Below are positions 24,102-34,939 of a stretch of 36,229 nucleotides of DNA, one piece after another (position 1 is the first letter of the stretch; every line of letters begins with the position of its first letter). The notes below the pieces were generated by a model, which saw nothing but the letters and a program-made list of their open reading frames with translations, had not been told where the DNA came from and searched no databases. Position numbers and translations under genes: made by a program. Source of the stretch: Chromatiales bacterium (lineage in GTDB: Bacteria; Pseudomonadota; Gammaproteobacteria; Chromatiales; Chromatiaceae); NCBI GenBank assembly GCA_024762475.1, contig JANTHJ010000019.1, positions 1 through 36,229 on the forward strand, written 5' to 3'.

Positions 24102-26184
24102 GCACGCCGACATGCTGTTCGAACTGGGCACCGAGGAGCTGCCGCCGGTCGCCCTGAAACGCCTTTCCGAGGCACTGTGCCGCGAATTCGAGGCCGGCCT
24201 GGCCGATGCCTCGCTGACCCACGGAGAGGTGATCGGCTACGCCACGCCGCGGCGCCTGGCAGTGCTGGTCAAGGACCTCGCCGCACGCCAACCGGACCGG
24301 GATATCGAGCGCCGCGGGCCGGCCATCAAGGCGGCCTTCGATGCCGAGGGCAGGCCGACCAAGGCGGCCGAGGGCTTTGCCCGCTCCTGCGGCACCACGG
24401 TGGATCGACTACAGCGCCTGCGCACTGACAAGGGCGAGTGGCTGGTCTACCAGGTCCACGAAACCGGTAAGGCGGCGGGGGTGTTGCTGCCCGCGATCGC
24501 GGAGCGGGCACTCGAACGCCTGCCCATTCCCAAGCGCATGCGCTGGGGCCAATCGGAGGCCGAATTCGTCCGCCCGGTGCATTGGCTGGTATTCCTGCAT
24601 GGTCAGGAAGTGGTGGACTGCACCCTCCTCGATGCGACCGCCGACCGGGTCACCTACGGCCATCGTTTCCATCATCCGCAGGGCATCACGCTCTACGATC
24701 CCGCAGACTATTCCGCGATCCTGGAGACAGTGGGGAAAGTGGTCGCTTACTTTCCGGATCGCAAGTCACGCATCCGCGCACAGGTCGAGGCCAAGGCCCA
24801 CGAACTGGGTGGACGGGCCGACATCGACGAGGCCCTGCTGGAGGAGGTGACGGCGCTCAACGAGTGGCCGATCCCCATCGCGGGCAGCTTCGAGGCCGAC
24901 TTCCTCAGCGTGCCCCACGAGGCCTTGGTTACCACCATGAAGACCAACCAGAAGTACTTTCCGGTCTTCGACACCGAAGGGCGCTTGATGAATCATTTCA
25001 TCACTATCGCGAATATCGAGAGCCGCGATCCCTCGGTGATCCGCGCCGGCAACGAGCGGGTGATCCGCCCGCGCCTGGCCGATGCCATGTTCTTCTGGCA
25101 GCAGGATGCCAAGAAGCGCCTCGAGGATCACATCGAGTCCCTCAAGGAGGTGGTATTCGAGAAGCGCCTGGGCAGCATGTACGACAAGTCCCAACGGGTC
25201 GCGGCACTGGCACGGTATATCGCCGAAGAGATCGGCGCCGACCCGGCCAAGGCCCAGCGCGCCGGTGAACTCAGTCGCTGTGACCTGATGACCGAGATGG
25301 TCTACGAGTTTCCCAGCATGCAGGGCATCATGGGCCGCTACCAGGCGCTGCGCGACGCTGAGGACCCGGAACTTGCCCAGGCATTGGACGAGTTCTATAT
25401 GCCGCGCTTCTCCGGTGACCGCCTGCCGCAGACGCCCACCGGGATCGCCATTGCCCTGGCCGAGCGTATCGATACCCTGGTGGGGATCTTCGGCATCGGA
25501 ATGAAGCCTACCGGCGACAAGGATCCGTACGCGCTACGTCGCGCCGCACTCGGTGCGCTGCGCATTCTGCGTGAGCACTCACTTCCGCTGAATATCCGTG
25601 AGTTATTGATACTTTCAGCAGAACGCCTGGCAGACCGTCTGACCGAGCCGGACGTCATAGACCAGGTCGAGCTGTTCATGCTGGAACGCCTGCGGGGGCT
25701 GTATGCGGAGCAGGCGATCCCTGGCGACGTGTTCGACGCCGTCAAGGCGGTGGACCCGCCCCATCTCGGTGACTTCGACCGGCGGATGGTCGCCGTGGAA
25801 CAGTTTCGCCATCTGCCGGAGGCCGAGGCCTTGGCGGCCGCCAACAAGCGCATCGGCAATCTGTTGAAGAAGGTCGAGGGCGAGTTGCCCAGCGAGATCG
25901 ACCCGGCGCGCTTCGAGGCCCCCGCCGAGCACGAACTCTATGGCGTGGTACAGCGCCTGGCCGGCGAAGTCCGGCCGATGCTGGGGGAGGGCGATTATGC
26001 CGGCGTACTCAAGGCATTGGCCGGTTTGCGCCAGCCAGTCGATCATTTCTTCGACGACGTGATGGTGATGGCCGAAGATCCCGCGCTGCGCGACAATCGC
26101 CTGGCACTGCTGGCGCGGGTTCAGGGCCTGTTCCTCAAAGTGGCCGATATCTCCCATCTACAATCCCTGGACAGGGAGGGATGA
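24094..26184 (+). CDS. glyS: Glycyl-tRNA synthetase beta subunit
   Basis: GlyS (696 aa) binds tRNA-Gly and supports the alpha subunit in the alpha2beta2 enzyme. The N-terminal [38 protein letters not shown], the [19 protein letters not shown] motif, the HD-like region [19 protein letters not shown] and the C-terminal DALR anticodon-binding part ([20 protein letters not shown]) are all visible. Length is typical. It starts within the end of glyQ and stops three bases before the next gene, in a tight operon. Confidence 0.98.
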   Translation: MPEHADMLFELGTEELPPVALKRLSEALCREFEAGLADASLTHGEVIGYATPRRLAVLVKDLAARQPDRDIERRGPAIKAAFDAEGRPTKAAEGFARSCGTTVDRLQRLRTDKGEWLVYQVHETGKAAGVLLPAIAERALERLPIPKRMRWGQSEAEFVRPVHWLVFLHGQEVVDCTLLDATADRVTYGHRFHHPQGITLYDPADYSAILETVGKVVAYFPDRKSRIRAQVEAKAHELGGRADIDEALLEEVTALNEWPIPIAGSFEADFLSVPHEALVTTMKTNQKYFPVFDTEGRLMNHFITIANIESRDPSVIRAGNERVIRPRLADAMFFWQQDAKKRLEDHIESLKEVVFEKRLGSMYDKSQRVAALARYIAEEIGADPAKAQRAGELSRCDLMTEMVYEFPSMQGIMGRYQALRDAEDPELAQALDEFYMPRFSGDRLPQTPTGIAIALAERIDTLVGIFGIGMKPTGDKDPYALRRAALGALRILREHSLPLNIRELLILSAERLADRLTEPDVIDQVELFMLERLRGLYAEQAIPGDVFDAVKAVDPPHLGDFDRRMVAVEQFRHLPEAEALAAANKRIGNLLKKVEGELPSEIDPARFEAPAEHELYGVVQRLAGEVRPMLGEGDYAGVLKALAGLRQPVDHFFDDVMVMAEDPALRDNRLALLARVQGLFLKVADISHLQSLDREG

Positions 26185-26187
26185 TCG

Positions 26188-26535
26188 ATGCACAACACCG
26201 ATGACCGCGATAGCTGGGACGCCATGCTTGCCGCGGTCCAGGCGTTTCACGACAAACACGATTTTCGCAACACCGGGGGCGAGGAGCTCACCTATCGCGT
26301 CGCACTCATGGCCGAAGAGCTCGGGGAGATCTCCAGCTGCGTGACGAAAGGGAAAAGTAAAGACTCACTTTCCGAAGAAGTTGCCGACCTCTTGATCCTA
26401 TTGATGGGTACCGGGATCGCGGCGGAGTTCGATCTCAAACAGGCCTTTTGGGACAAGATGGGCAAGTTGATGCAGCGCGACTCGCGGATGGTCAACGGCC
26501 GCATCCGGGTCTCCGAGTTCCGGGATATGGAATGA
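26188..26535 (+). CDS. MazG-like nucleotide pyrophosphohydrolase
   Basis: The 115-residue protein has the all-alpha NTP-pyrophosphatase pattern: EELGE (43-47, giving the ExxxE metal ligands) and EEVADLLILL (63-72, ExxD). Such enzymes hydrolyse (d)NTPs to monophosphates to clean the pool; a relation to the shorter MazG-type (dCTPase-like) group is likely. GGAGGG precedes ATG 26188 with about 8 bases spacing. It lies in the glyQS transcript, three bases after glyS. Substrate is unknown. No sign of a toxin partner, so a mazEF role is not suggested. Confidence 0.85.
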   Translation: MHNTDDRDSWDAMLAAVQAFHDKHDFRNTGGEELTYRVALMAEELGEISSCVTKGKSKDSLSEEVADLLILLMGTGIAAEFDLKQAFWDKMGKLMQRDSRMVNGRIRVSEFRDME

Positions 26536-26545
26536 GATCTGTGTA

Positions 26546-27079
26546 ATGACCCGACTCGCCCTGCTTGGCCGTGATGGCGTCATCCTCGAGTCGCGCGAAG
26601 GCGGCATTTGCTCGCTGGAGGATATGCAGATTATCCCGGGGAGTTTGGAAGCCGTGGCGCGGCTCAACCACGCCGGCTATCGCGTCGCAGTCGCAAGTAA
26701 CCAGCCCGCGCTGCAGGAAGGCGGGCTGGATATCGATACCCTGAATGCGGTCCACGCCCGGCTGAACGAGCTGTTGACCCGGGCCGGGGGCCACCTGGAC
26801 GCGCTCCTCGTGTGTCCCCATGGGCCCAAGGCACGCTGCGGCTGCCACAAGCCCGATACAGGCCTGTTCGAGGAAATCGCCCACCGCCTCGATCTCTCGC
26901 TCGAGGGAGTGCCCGTGTTTGGCGACGATAGCGCCGACATGGACGCCGCACATCGACTGCGGGCCCGGCCTTTCCTGTTAGCGACCGGAAATGGCGAACA
27001 GACCCACCGCAGCTATCCCCATCTGGCCCTGTATGACGACCTGACGCATGCCGTATCATCGCTGCTGGATCCCCAATGA
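26546..27079 (+). CDS. gmhB: GmhB-like HAD phosphatase lacking the nucleophile Asp
   Basis: GmhB removes the 7-phosphate of D-glycero-beta-D-manno-heptose bisphosphate in LPS heptose synthesis. The 177-residue product has HAD motif II SNQ, the zinc loop CPHGPKARCGC (Cys-x-His ... Cys-x-Cys), HKPDTGLFEE and the acidic motif IV GDDSADMDAA. Motif I, normally LDRDG, reads LLGRDG: residue 8 is Gly (codon GGC at 26567) where the phospho-accepting Asp belongs, though Asp10 remains. As read, it should be inactive or have changed function. Gene order (glyS, gmhB, plsC) is the usual one for this family. It overlaps plsC as ATGA. Confidence 0.88.
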   Translation: MTRLALLGRDGVILESREGGICSLEDMQIIPGSLEAVARLNHAGYRVAVASNQPALQEGGLDIDTLNAVHARLNELLTRAGGHLDALLVCPHGPKARCGCHKPDTGLFEEIAHRLDLSLEGVPVFGDDSADMDAAHRLRARPFLLATGNGEQTHRSYPHLALYDDLTHAVSSLLDPQ

Positions 27080-27798
27080 TCCTGATCCGTTCCTTGCTCT
27101 ACTTCATCTTCATGTCGCTGACCGTGGTAACCCACGGCACCGCAATTGTTCTGTTGGGACGATTTCTCGGCTCGTCCTTCAGCGACAGGGTCGCCACCCA
27201 CTGGGGGCGAATCAATATCTGGCTCCAGCGAGTCATTTGCGGCCTTAAGGTACACATCGTCGGGCGAGAAAACCTGCCGGAGGCCAGCGCCATCGTGATG
27301 TCGAAACATCAATCCACCTGGGAGACCATCGCGCTGCGCGGGCTGTTGGCACCGCCACAATCGTGGGTGCTTAAACAGGAACTATTGAAAGTGCCTTTCT
27401 TCGGTTGGGCGCTCGGCTATTGCCGGGCCATTCCGATCGACCGGAAGGCGGGACGCCGCGCGGTATTGCAGGTGGTCAAGGAGGGTAAACGGGCGCTCGA
27501 TGACGGCCGCATCGTGGTGATCTTTCCGGAAGGGACGCGAACCGCCCCGGGGCAACGCAAAAAATATGGTGTCGGCGGGGCCATTCTTGCGGAAAAATCC
27601 GCCTATCCGGTGATCCCGATTGCGCACAACGCCGGTGTCTACTGGAGGCGACGCGGTGTGAAGAAATATCCAGGGACCATCGAGGTCCGGGTCGGTGCTC
27701 CCATCCCAAGCGAAGGGAAGAAGGCCCAGGAAATCATCCAGGAAGTAGAGAAGTGGATCGAGGGGGAGCTGGAAAATCTCCCTAAAGAACCTGCTTAA
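27076..27798 (+). CDS. plsC: 1-acyl-sn-glycerol-3-phosphate acyltransferase
   Basis: PlsC (240 aa) acylates lysophosphatidic acid at the inner membrane to make phosphatidic acid. An N-terminal membrane helix (about 5-35) is followed by the acyltransferase box HQSTWE (78-83), an Hx4E variant of the usual Hx4D that I recall as common in this subgroup, then PFFGWALGYCRAIPIDR and FPEGTR (150-155). The ATG overlaps the gmhB stop by four bases. It uses the glycerol phosphate made by GpsA elsewhere in the window. The gene closes the plus-strand operon; the hairpin after it is oriented to stop minus-strand transcription. Confidence 0.94.
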   Translation: MILIRSLLYFIFMSLTVVTHGTAIVLLGRFLGSSFSDRVATHWGRINIWLQRVICGLKVHIVGRENLPEASAIVMSKHQSTWETIALRGLLAPPQSWVLKQELLKVPFFGWALGYCRAIPIDRKAGRRAVLQVVKEGKRALDDGRIVVIFPEGTRTAPGQRKKYGVGGAILAEKSAYPVIPIAHNAGVYWRRRGVKKYPGTIEVRVGAPIPSEGKKAQEIIQEVEKWIEGELENLPKEPA

Positions 27799-27821
27799 AA
27801 AGTAAGTGTTCGCTCACTTAC
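27797..27821 (-). terminator. Rho-independent terminator for gyrB transcription
   Basis: On the minus strand GTAAGTG, loop AGCGAA and CACTTAC are followed by TTTTT. It lies about 205 bases after the gyrB stop and touches the plsC stop on the other strand. Confidence 0.7.
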
Positions 27822-27902
27822 AAATTGATTGCCTGCTTCCTGTTGTGCCTCGATCAATATACTTCACGGCCTCGCTACTTCCCCTGAAAGGATCCTGAAC
27901 CC

Positions 27903-27923
27903 TGTGGATAACTCTGGGGATAA
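27903..27923. promoter_or_regulatory. Two tandem DnaA boxes downstream of gyrB
   Basis: TGTGGATAA (27903-27911) is the reverse complement of the perfect box TTATCCACA. TGGGGATAA (27915-27923) has one mismatch. They are in the same orientation, 12 bp apart. The rest of 27799-28024 shows nothing else. Confidence 0.65.
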
Positions 27924-28024
27924 TATTGTCAAGCCGGAAACGCCAGAGTAACGTCTCGGTAGGAACCGGCGACACGTCGAATCGCATTCAATCCCTGCGC
28001 TTTCCCGCCAACATAGATAGATGG

Positions 28025-30445
<2,421 letters not shown>

Positions 30446-30483
30446 TTAGCTTCAGTGACAGAAAACGTAAGATCGATCAATTA

Positions 30484-30489
30484 ATTATA
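30484..30489 (-). promoter_or_regulatory. Putative -10 element of gyrB
   Basis: Minus-strand TATAAT lies 42 bases before the gyrB start. The possible TTGTCA -35 is too close (11 bases), and the hexamer at correct spacing is poor, so the promoter assignment is tentative. Confidence 0.4.
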
Positions 30490-30506
30490 CATTATTCTGC
30501 TGACAA

Positions 30507-31565
30507 CTACGGGACCAGCCTGCCTTGTTCCACGTGGAACAGGCGCCCCGAGTTGATGGGCAGATCTTCCGCGGCCAAAGCGGTTAGGAGCACCTGCGGA
30601 TAGCTGTCCACAATCCCAGCCAGAAGCCGTTCGCGGTTGCCCCTATCCAGCTCCGAAGGAAGATCGTCGAACAACAAGACCGGAACCGCCCTGCCGCGTT
30701 CCTTTAGCATCTCGGCCTGAGCCAGATGACAGGCACCGACCAACATCTTTAATTGGCCGCGCGAAAGTGTCTTTCCGCTACGCGTCGTCGCGCCCACGAG
30801 GACCCAGTCCGCCCGATGGGGCCCGCAGCTCGTGAAATGCTGTAGACGATCAGTCGCGCCCAAGCGCTCAACTGCCTGGGCGAGTGTTTCAGTCTGCGCC
30901 CAGCCTTGGCGATAATGAAAGTCAACGGATACCCCGAGCTCCCACCGAGCGAGCCAAGATCGAATCTGTTCCTCCAGTTCTTCGAGATAGCGCTTGCGGG
31001 CGGAATCAATCGTGACGCCATAGTCGACCAGTTGATCGTCCCAATGACGAAACTCGGGCCGATCCTCCCTCAGCGCCCTGTTGCGCTGATCGAGGGTCCG
31101 TTGATATCGCTGCAAAACTTTCAGATGCCCAGGTTCCACGTGGAACAACCCGGCATCGATGAAACTTCTCCTTAGCCTCGGCTCCCCGGAAACCAGTTCC
31201 GCCGCGTCCGCGCCAACCAGTTGAACTGGCAATAGACCCAGGATCTCGGAGCGTTTAACCTTGGTCCGACCATCGAGTCGCACCAGGCTATCCGACCTCG
31301 AACGGCGCGTGCCGAGCACATGCCTCGCACCCACGCCCTCACGGAATCTGCCTACCACCTCCAGGTGATCGGTGCCCTCCCGAACCAACGGCGCTACCTC
31401 ACGGTGCCTGAAACTCTTCCCCCTGGCCAGCAGGTAGACGGCCTCCAGTACGGTCGTCTTACCCGCTCCATTTTCGCCACTTACAACATTGAGTCCCTCG
31501 CTGAGACTCAGCTCGAGTGCTTCAACGATCCTGAGATTCTTTATCGAAAGGGACTCGATCATCAC
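30507..31565 (-). CDS. recF: DNA replication and repair protein RecF
   Basis: RecF (352 aa) is an SMC-like ATPase that helps load RecA at gaps through RecOR. It has Walker A GENGAGKTTVLEAVYLLARG, the signature-like segment TLSRGQLKMLVGACHLAQ and Walker B VLLFDDLPSELD. The start is GTG 31565 or ATG 31562, which are adjacent; neither has a Shine-Dalgarno sequence, and a terminator hairpin ends 1-2 bases upstream. Two parS palindromes lie in the coding sequence and are read as LFHVE(Q/P). It is downstream of dnaN in the classical dnaA-dnaN-recF-gyrB order. Confidence 0.97.
   Translation of the reverse strand: MMIESLSIKNLRIVEALELSLSEGLNVVSGENGAGKTTVLEAVYLLARGKSFRHREVAPLVREGTDHLEVVGRFREGVGARHVLGTRRSRSDSLVRLDGRTKVKRSEILGLLPVQLVGADAAELVSGEPRLRRSFIDAGLFHVEPGHLKVLQRYQRTLDQRNRALREDRPEFRHWDDQLVDYGVTIDSARKRYLEELEEQIRSWLARWELGVSVDFHYRQGWAQTETLAQAVERLGATDRLQHFTSCGPHRADWVLVGATTRSGKTLSRGQLKMLVGACHLAQAEMLKERGRAVPVLLFDDLPSELDRGNRERLLAGIVDSYPQVLLTALAAEDLPINSGRLFHVEQGRLVP
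30526..30541. promoter_or_regulatory. parS centromere site, perfect palindrome
   Basis: TGTTCCACGTGGAACA is a 16-bp perfect palindrome identical to the gammaproteobacterial ParB target. It sits near the 3' end of recF, within the codons for LFHVEQ. Confidence 0.93.
31132..31147. promoter_or_regulatory. parS centromere site, one outer mismatch
   Basis: GGTTCCACGTGGAACA contains the full GTTCCACGTGGAAC core and differs only at the first base. It lies in recF, 606 bp from the other copy, within the codons for LFHVEP. Confidence 0.88.
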
Positions 31566-31566
31566 G

Positions 31567-31587
31567 AAAAAGGGGCCACCCGGCCCC
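31567..31587 (-). terminator. Intrinsic terminator between dnaN and recF
   Basis: On the minus strand GGGGCC, loop GGGT, GGCCCC, TTTTT form a strong hairpin with a T-run ending 1-2 bases before the recF start codon. It would stop most dnaN transcripts and hide any recF ribosome binding site. Confidence 0.8.
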
Positions 31588-31624
31588 TGCTATGCATCCA
31601 CGTGGCCTGCTCCGCGTATGCCGT

Positions 31625-32725
31625 TCACAGCCGCATCGGCATGATCACATAACGACATTCCGCGGACCCGTTAGCAGTTATCAGGCAACTTGAATCGGCA
31701 TCGATCAAAGCCATACTCACCTGCTCCGTATCCAGAACGCCCAACACATCCAACAGGTAACTTACGTTGAAACCTATCGTGATCGGCGGCCCATCGTATT
31801 CCACCTGCATCTCCTCCTCGGCTTCATCCTGCTCAGGGTTGTGGGCTTGCAGGTGCAGTCCCTCCGGGGAGAGTCGAAAGCGGATACCCCGATAATTCTC
31901 GTTGGACAGTATGGAGGTCCGGGTTAAAGACTGGCGAAGCAGCTCTCTATCTGCAATCAGCTGCTGAGTAGGGCCAGCCGGCATTACCCGCTCGTAGTCA
32001 GGGAAACGCCCATCGATCAACTTGGATGTGAACACCGTGCCTTCAGTGCTTATGCGGATATGGCTGCTGCTTACCTCCAATTCCACGTGCTCGTCGTTAT
32101 TCTGGAGTAGACGACCCAACTCGAGTACCGCTTTGCGCGGGAGGATAACCTGCAGGTCACTGCCAACCTCCATCTGCTGATCGGCATCGCACACTGCAAG
32201 CCGGTGGCCATCTGTGGCAACCGCACGAACCCGCTTTGAGCTGATCTCCAGGAGAAGTCCGTTCAGGTAGTAGCGCACATCCTGATGCGCCATCGAAAAC
32301 GCTGCCTTATCGATCAGCCGCTTCAGCAGCGACTGTGGTAGCGAAAGGCTTTCACTTGCAGCCGTCGGTTCGATATTGGGATAGTCCTGAGCCGGCAACA
32401 TTCCCATGGTAAATCGGGCTCGACCGCTGCGTAAGGTTGCTTTTTCGCCTTCTATCTCCAACTCGAGCGGAGCGCCCTCCGGCAGCGCCTTGACGATATC
32501 GACCAATTTGCGTGCCGGGAGCGTGAACGCTATATCCCCTTCTCCCTCCGCTGGACCAGAGGTACTCAATTCCACCTCCAGATCCGTGGCGGTAAACCTG
32601 ATTCCATGGGAACTGCCCTCGATCAAGACATTGGCAAGGATCGGCAGGGTCTGTCGCCTTTCCACTACATTGCTCACCTTCAGCAATGGGGTGAGCAGGT
32701 CGTCTCTGTTCGCCTTGATTTTCAT
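31625..32725 (-). CDS. dnaN: DNA polymerase III beta sliding clamp
   Basis: DnaN (366 aa) is the ring-shaped clamp that tethers polymerase III to DNA. Three clamp repeats are visible, with LLKVSNVVERRQTLPILANV at the N-terminus, FTMGMLPAQDYPNIE, RAVATDGHRLAVCD, LIDGRFPDYERVMP and the C-terminal YVIMPMRL. Length is exactly that of enterobacterial DnaN. Start ATG 32725 has a weak ribosome binding site. Unlike E. coli, a 229-base AT-rich gap separates it from dnaA. Confidence 0.99.
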   Translation of the reverse strand: MKIKANRDDLLTPLLKVSNVVERRQTLPILANVLIEGSSHGIRFTATDLEVELSTSGPAEGEGDIAFTLPARKLVDIVKALPEGAPLELEIEGEKATLRSGRARFTMGMLPAQDYPNIEPTAASESLSLPQSLLKRLIDKAAFSMAHQDVRYYLNGLLLEISSKRVRAVATDGHRLAVCDADQQMEVGSDLQVILPRKAVLELGRLLQNNDEHVELEVSSSHIRISTEGTVFTSKLIDGRFPDYERVMPAGPTQQLIADRELLRQSLTRTSILSNENYRGIRFRLSPEGLHLQAHNPEQDEAEEEMQVEYDGPPITIGFNVSYLLDVLGVLDTEQVSMALIDADSSCLITANGSAECRYVIMPMRL

Positions 32726-32954
32726 CGGTCAGATCTCGTCTTAATGATAAATAAAGTTTTTATATAAAAGACTTATTGTTGCTATTAGGCCTGGGGATAA
32801 CCGTTGACAAGAAATAAATATCTTTTTTTATCAATCACTTACGACGTAAATTGGCTTGCTCAAACGACTGTATGGATCATCCATACGCTGGGGAACGACT
32901 GTGGATAGATTCGCTTGATAACCTGCTTGCCAATTTCTGCCGTGGTTATCCCCG
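32726..32954. other. AT-rich dnaN-dnaA gap, candidate oriC
   Basis: This gap is far richer in A and T than its surroundings, especially 32740-32850. It contains DnaA-box-like 9-mers: TGGGGATAA (32792-32800) and TGTGGATAG (32900-32908), each with one mismatch, and TTATCCCCG (32946-32954) with two. The beginning, GATCTCGTCTTAATG, resembles an unwinding 13-mer only loosely. An unwinding element plus boxes fits an origin of the dnaA-dnaN type, known as a second origin-like region in Pseudomonas. The dnaN promoter must also lie here. Confidence 0.55.
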
Positions 32955-34376
32955 TCAACTGCTCAGGGTTCTCAACAGGTTGTTGTAGTCTTCTGCCACA
33001 TGTACATCTGCATCCCGCAGCTCGGCCACCTTACGCGTGGCATAGAGCACAGTCGTATGATCCCGGCCACCGAAGGCCTCGCCGATCTCCGGCAGACTGT
33101 GATTGGTCAACTCTTTGGCCAACGCCATGGCGATCTGTCTCGGCCTGGCAATGGTGCGGCTACGCTTGCTCGAGAGCAGATCCGAAACGCGGATCTTGAA
33201 GTATTCAGCGACAGTTTTCTGAATGTTGTCAAGGGTGACCATTCGCGCCTGCGCGTCGATCATGTCCCGCAGGGCCTCGCGGGCGAAGTCGATAGTAACG
33301 GCTTGTCCGGTAAAGGTGGCGTTGGCGTTGATTCGGCGCAGGGCACCCTCCAGTTCCCGGATATTCGAGCGCACGTGCTTGCCAATGAAGAAGGCGACCT
33401 CACTGGGCAGTTCGATATCGAACAGCTGCTGTGACTTGCTCATCAAAATGGCGACGCGCGTTTCCAGATCGGGTGGATCGATCGATACCGTGAGGCCCCA
33501 GCCGAAACGCGATTTCAGCCGGTCCTCCAGACCGTCAACCTCCTTCGGGAAACGGTCACTGGTGAGGATGATCTGCTGTCGGGTCTCGAAAAGGGCATTG
33601 AAGGTGTGAAAGAACTCTTCCTGTGACCGTTCTTTGCCGGCAAAGAACTGGACGTCATCGATCAGGAGCGCATTGACACCGCGCATTCGGCGTTTGAACT
33701 GGTCGATGGTGCCATGCTGCAAGGCCTTGACCATTTCCGCAACGAATCCCTCGGAATGCATATAGAGCACCCGGGCACCGCGGTTCTTTTCCTGGATGAG
33801 ATTGCCGACCGCGTGCATCAGGTGTGTCTTGCCCAGCCCTACTCCGCCATAGATGAACAGCGGGTTGTACATGCGACCGGGATTCTCGCCGACCTGGATA
33901 CCCGCGGCACGTGCCAATTGGTTGGATTTTCCCTCCACGAAGGTATCGAAGGTGAAATCGGGATTGGTCGTAGTCGGCTCGCGTACAGATGACTCGGTAT
34001 CGCGAGTGCTTTCAGCCTCAAGCAGGACCGGCTGGTTTGGTGCTGTCTGCGCCTGCCCAGGTGACGAGGGTGCGGTTCTTCCGGACTGCTGCCTGGGCCC
34101 GGTTGGGCGTGGAGCGCTGCCGATCTCCAGGGTTATCTGTGGTACGTCGTTGCCCGGACCCAGGTCCTGCAGGTAGTTTTCGAGTTTCCCCAGGTAGTGC
34201 TTTTTTACCCAGTCGAGTACGAAGGCATTAGGCGCCATCAGGCGCAGTTGGTCCGGCTGTTCAATGCACTGCAAAGGCCGGATCCAGGTATTGAACTGTT
34301 GTTCGGGAATGTCGTTGCCGAGCCGTTCCAGTAGATTGTTCCAGGTATTGGTGGTCAAGGTGCTTTGTTGGATCAT
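32955..34376 (-). CDS. dnaA: Chromosomal replication initiator DnaA
   Basis: DnaA (473 aa) binds DnaA boxes and opens the origin. Domain I (1-85, [20 protein letters not shown]) is followed by a Pro/Gln-rich linker (about 100-150), the AAA+ domain with Walker [14 protein letters not shown], Walker [11 protein letters not shown] and sensor regions, and the DNA-binding domain ending with [14 protein letters not shown] and the signature [15 protein letters not shown]. No Shine-Dalgarno sequence precedes ATG 34376; the minus-strand leader instead carries CCTCC, so low translation is likely. Start is set by domain I length. A DnaA box overlaps the predicted promoter. Confidence 0.99.
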   Translation of the reverse strand: MIQQSTLTTNTWNNLLERLGNDIPEQQFNTWIRPLQCIEQPDQLRLMAPNAFVLDWVKKHYLGKLENYLQDLGPGNDVPQITLEIGSAPRPTGPRQQSGRTAPSSPGQAQTAPNQPVLLEAESTRDTESSVREPTTTNPDFTFDTFVEGKSNQLARAAGIQVGENPGRMYNPLFIYGGVGLGKTHLMHAVGNLIQEKNRGARVLYMHSEGFVAEMVKALQHGTIDQFKRRMRGVNALLIDDVQFFAGKERSQEEFFHTFNALFETRQQIILTSDRFPKEVDGLEDRLKSRFGWGLTVSIDPPDLETRVAILMSKSQQLFDIELPSEVAFFIGKHVRSNIRELEGALRRINANATFTGQAVTIDFAREALRDMIDAQARMVTLDNIQKTVAEYFKIRVSDLLSSKRSRTIARPRQIAMALAKELTNHSLPEIGEAFGGRDHTTVLYATRKVAELRDADVHVAEDYNNLLRTLSS

Positions 34377-34507
34377 GTTCTGTAAGGAGGGCCTGAATCG
34401 TTCGGGTTCTCCCTGGATTTATTGGTGCCCGATCTCTGCTGAAGCCAAGCCCGACGATCGCTCGTTGGAGAGCATTTAGCGCATTCACCCCAGCCCGGGA
34501 GGGGGTG

Positions 34508-34538
34508 ATTCTAGCGCCGAGGGAGAAAGTTATCCACA
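34508..34538 (-). promoter_or_regulatory. Predicted dnaA promoter overlapped by a DnaA box
   Basis: Minus-strand TGGATA (34531-34536) and TAGAAT (34508-34513) are 17 bases apart. The perfect DnaA box TTATCCACA (34530-34538) covers the -35, the classic arrangement for autorepression. The leader would be about 125 bases. Confidence 0.65.
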
Positions 34539-34818
34539 GCCGAATGAAAATGAGGGGCCTTACTTAGATTCAGGGCATTTAATGATAGTGTTCACTTACT
34601 CTTGACTTTGGCCATGTGCAGCCGGCAACGATTCCCGCGGCTTCCCTGTCAGCTTTGACAGTCCCTGAGCAAGAAACGAACGATTTTCCTCGAATCGCAG
34701 AGGCAATCATCCAGGATCGCGCCGCGAGCCAGGAGGGCTTTCTCATATTCCGGGCTCTCGATACACGAGCGTCCTGCGTCGTCACATGTCGTAGTCGGAC
34801 ATGAACCGGACCGCTGCC
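34539..34818. other. dnaA-rpmH intergenic region, no gene seen
   Basis: Together with the flanking promoters this 34377-34939 gap is 563 bases long. It contains a CTGT-N8-ACAG palindrome at 34646-34661 (LexA-like spacing) and short AT-rich patches near 34560-34600. One 62-residue frame (34616-34804, plus) has no recognisable product or ribosome binding site. Only one clean DnaA box was found, so this is a weaker origin candidate than the dnaN-dnaA gap. Confidence 0.5.
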
Positions 34819-34847
34819 TTGACACGAGGCCGCGCATTGGGTACGGT
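34819..34847 (+). promoter_or_regulatory. Predicted sigma70 promoter of rpmH-rnpA
   Basis: A perfect TTGACA (34819-34824), a 17-base spacer and TACGGT (34842-34847) are about 90 bases upstream of rpmH. The -10 is weak (3 of 6) but spacing is ideal. Confidence 0.55.
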
Positions 34848-34939
34848 TCGCGCCTTTCCGATTTCCACCTCCTTATCTCCAATGGCGAGATGGGGTGGTT
34901 CTGCGGTATCCAGATTCCATATAGATTAGGGTGGACGTG

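Noticed and set aside
27373-27420. Loss of activity in PlsC because Hx4E replaces Hx4D
   Set aside because: HQSTWE with Glu appears, as I recall, in many proteobacterial PlsC proteins, and FPEGTR is intact.
31597-31610. CCACGTGG core resembling parS near the dnaN stop
   Set aside because: Only the inner 8 bases match; the outer GTT/AAC needed for ParB are absent. A half match at about 32083 in dnaN was rejected for the same reason.
34616-34804. 62-residue ORF between dnaA and rpmH
   Set aside because: No ribosome binding site, promoter or recognisable product; it lies across regulatory sequence.
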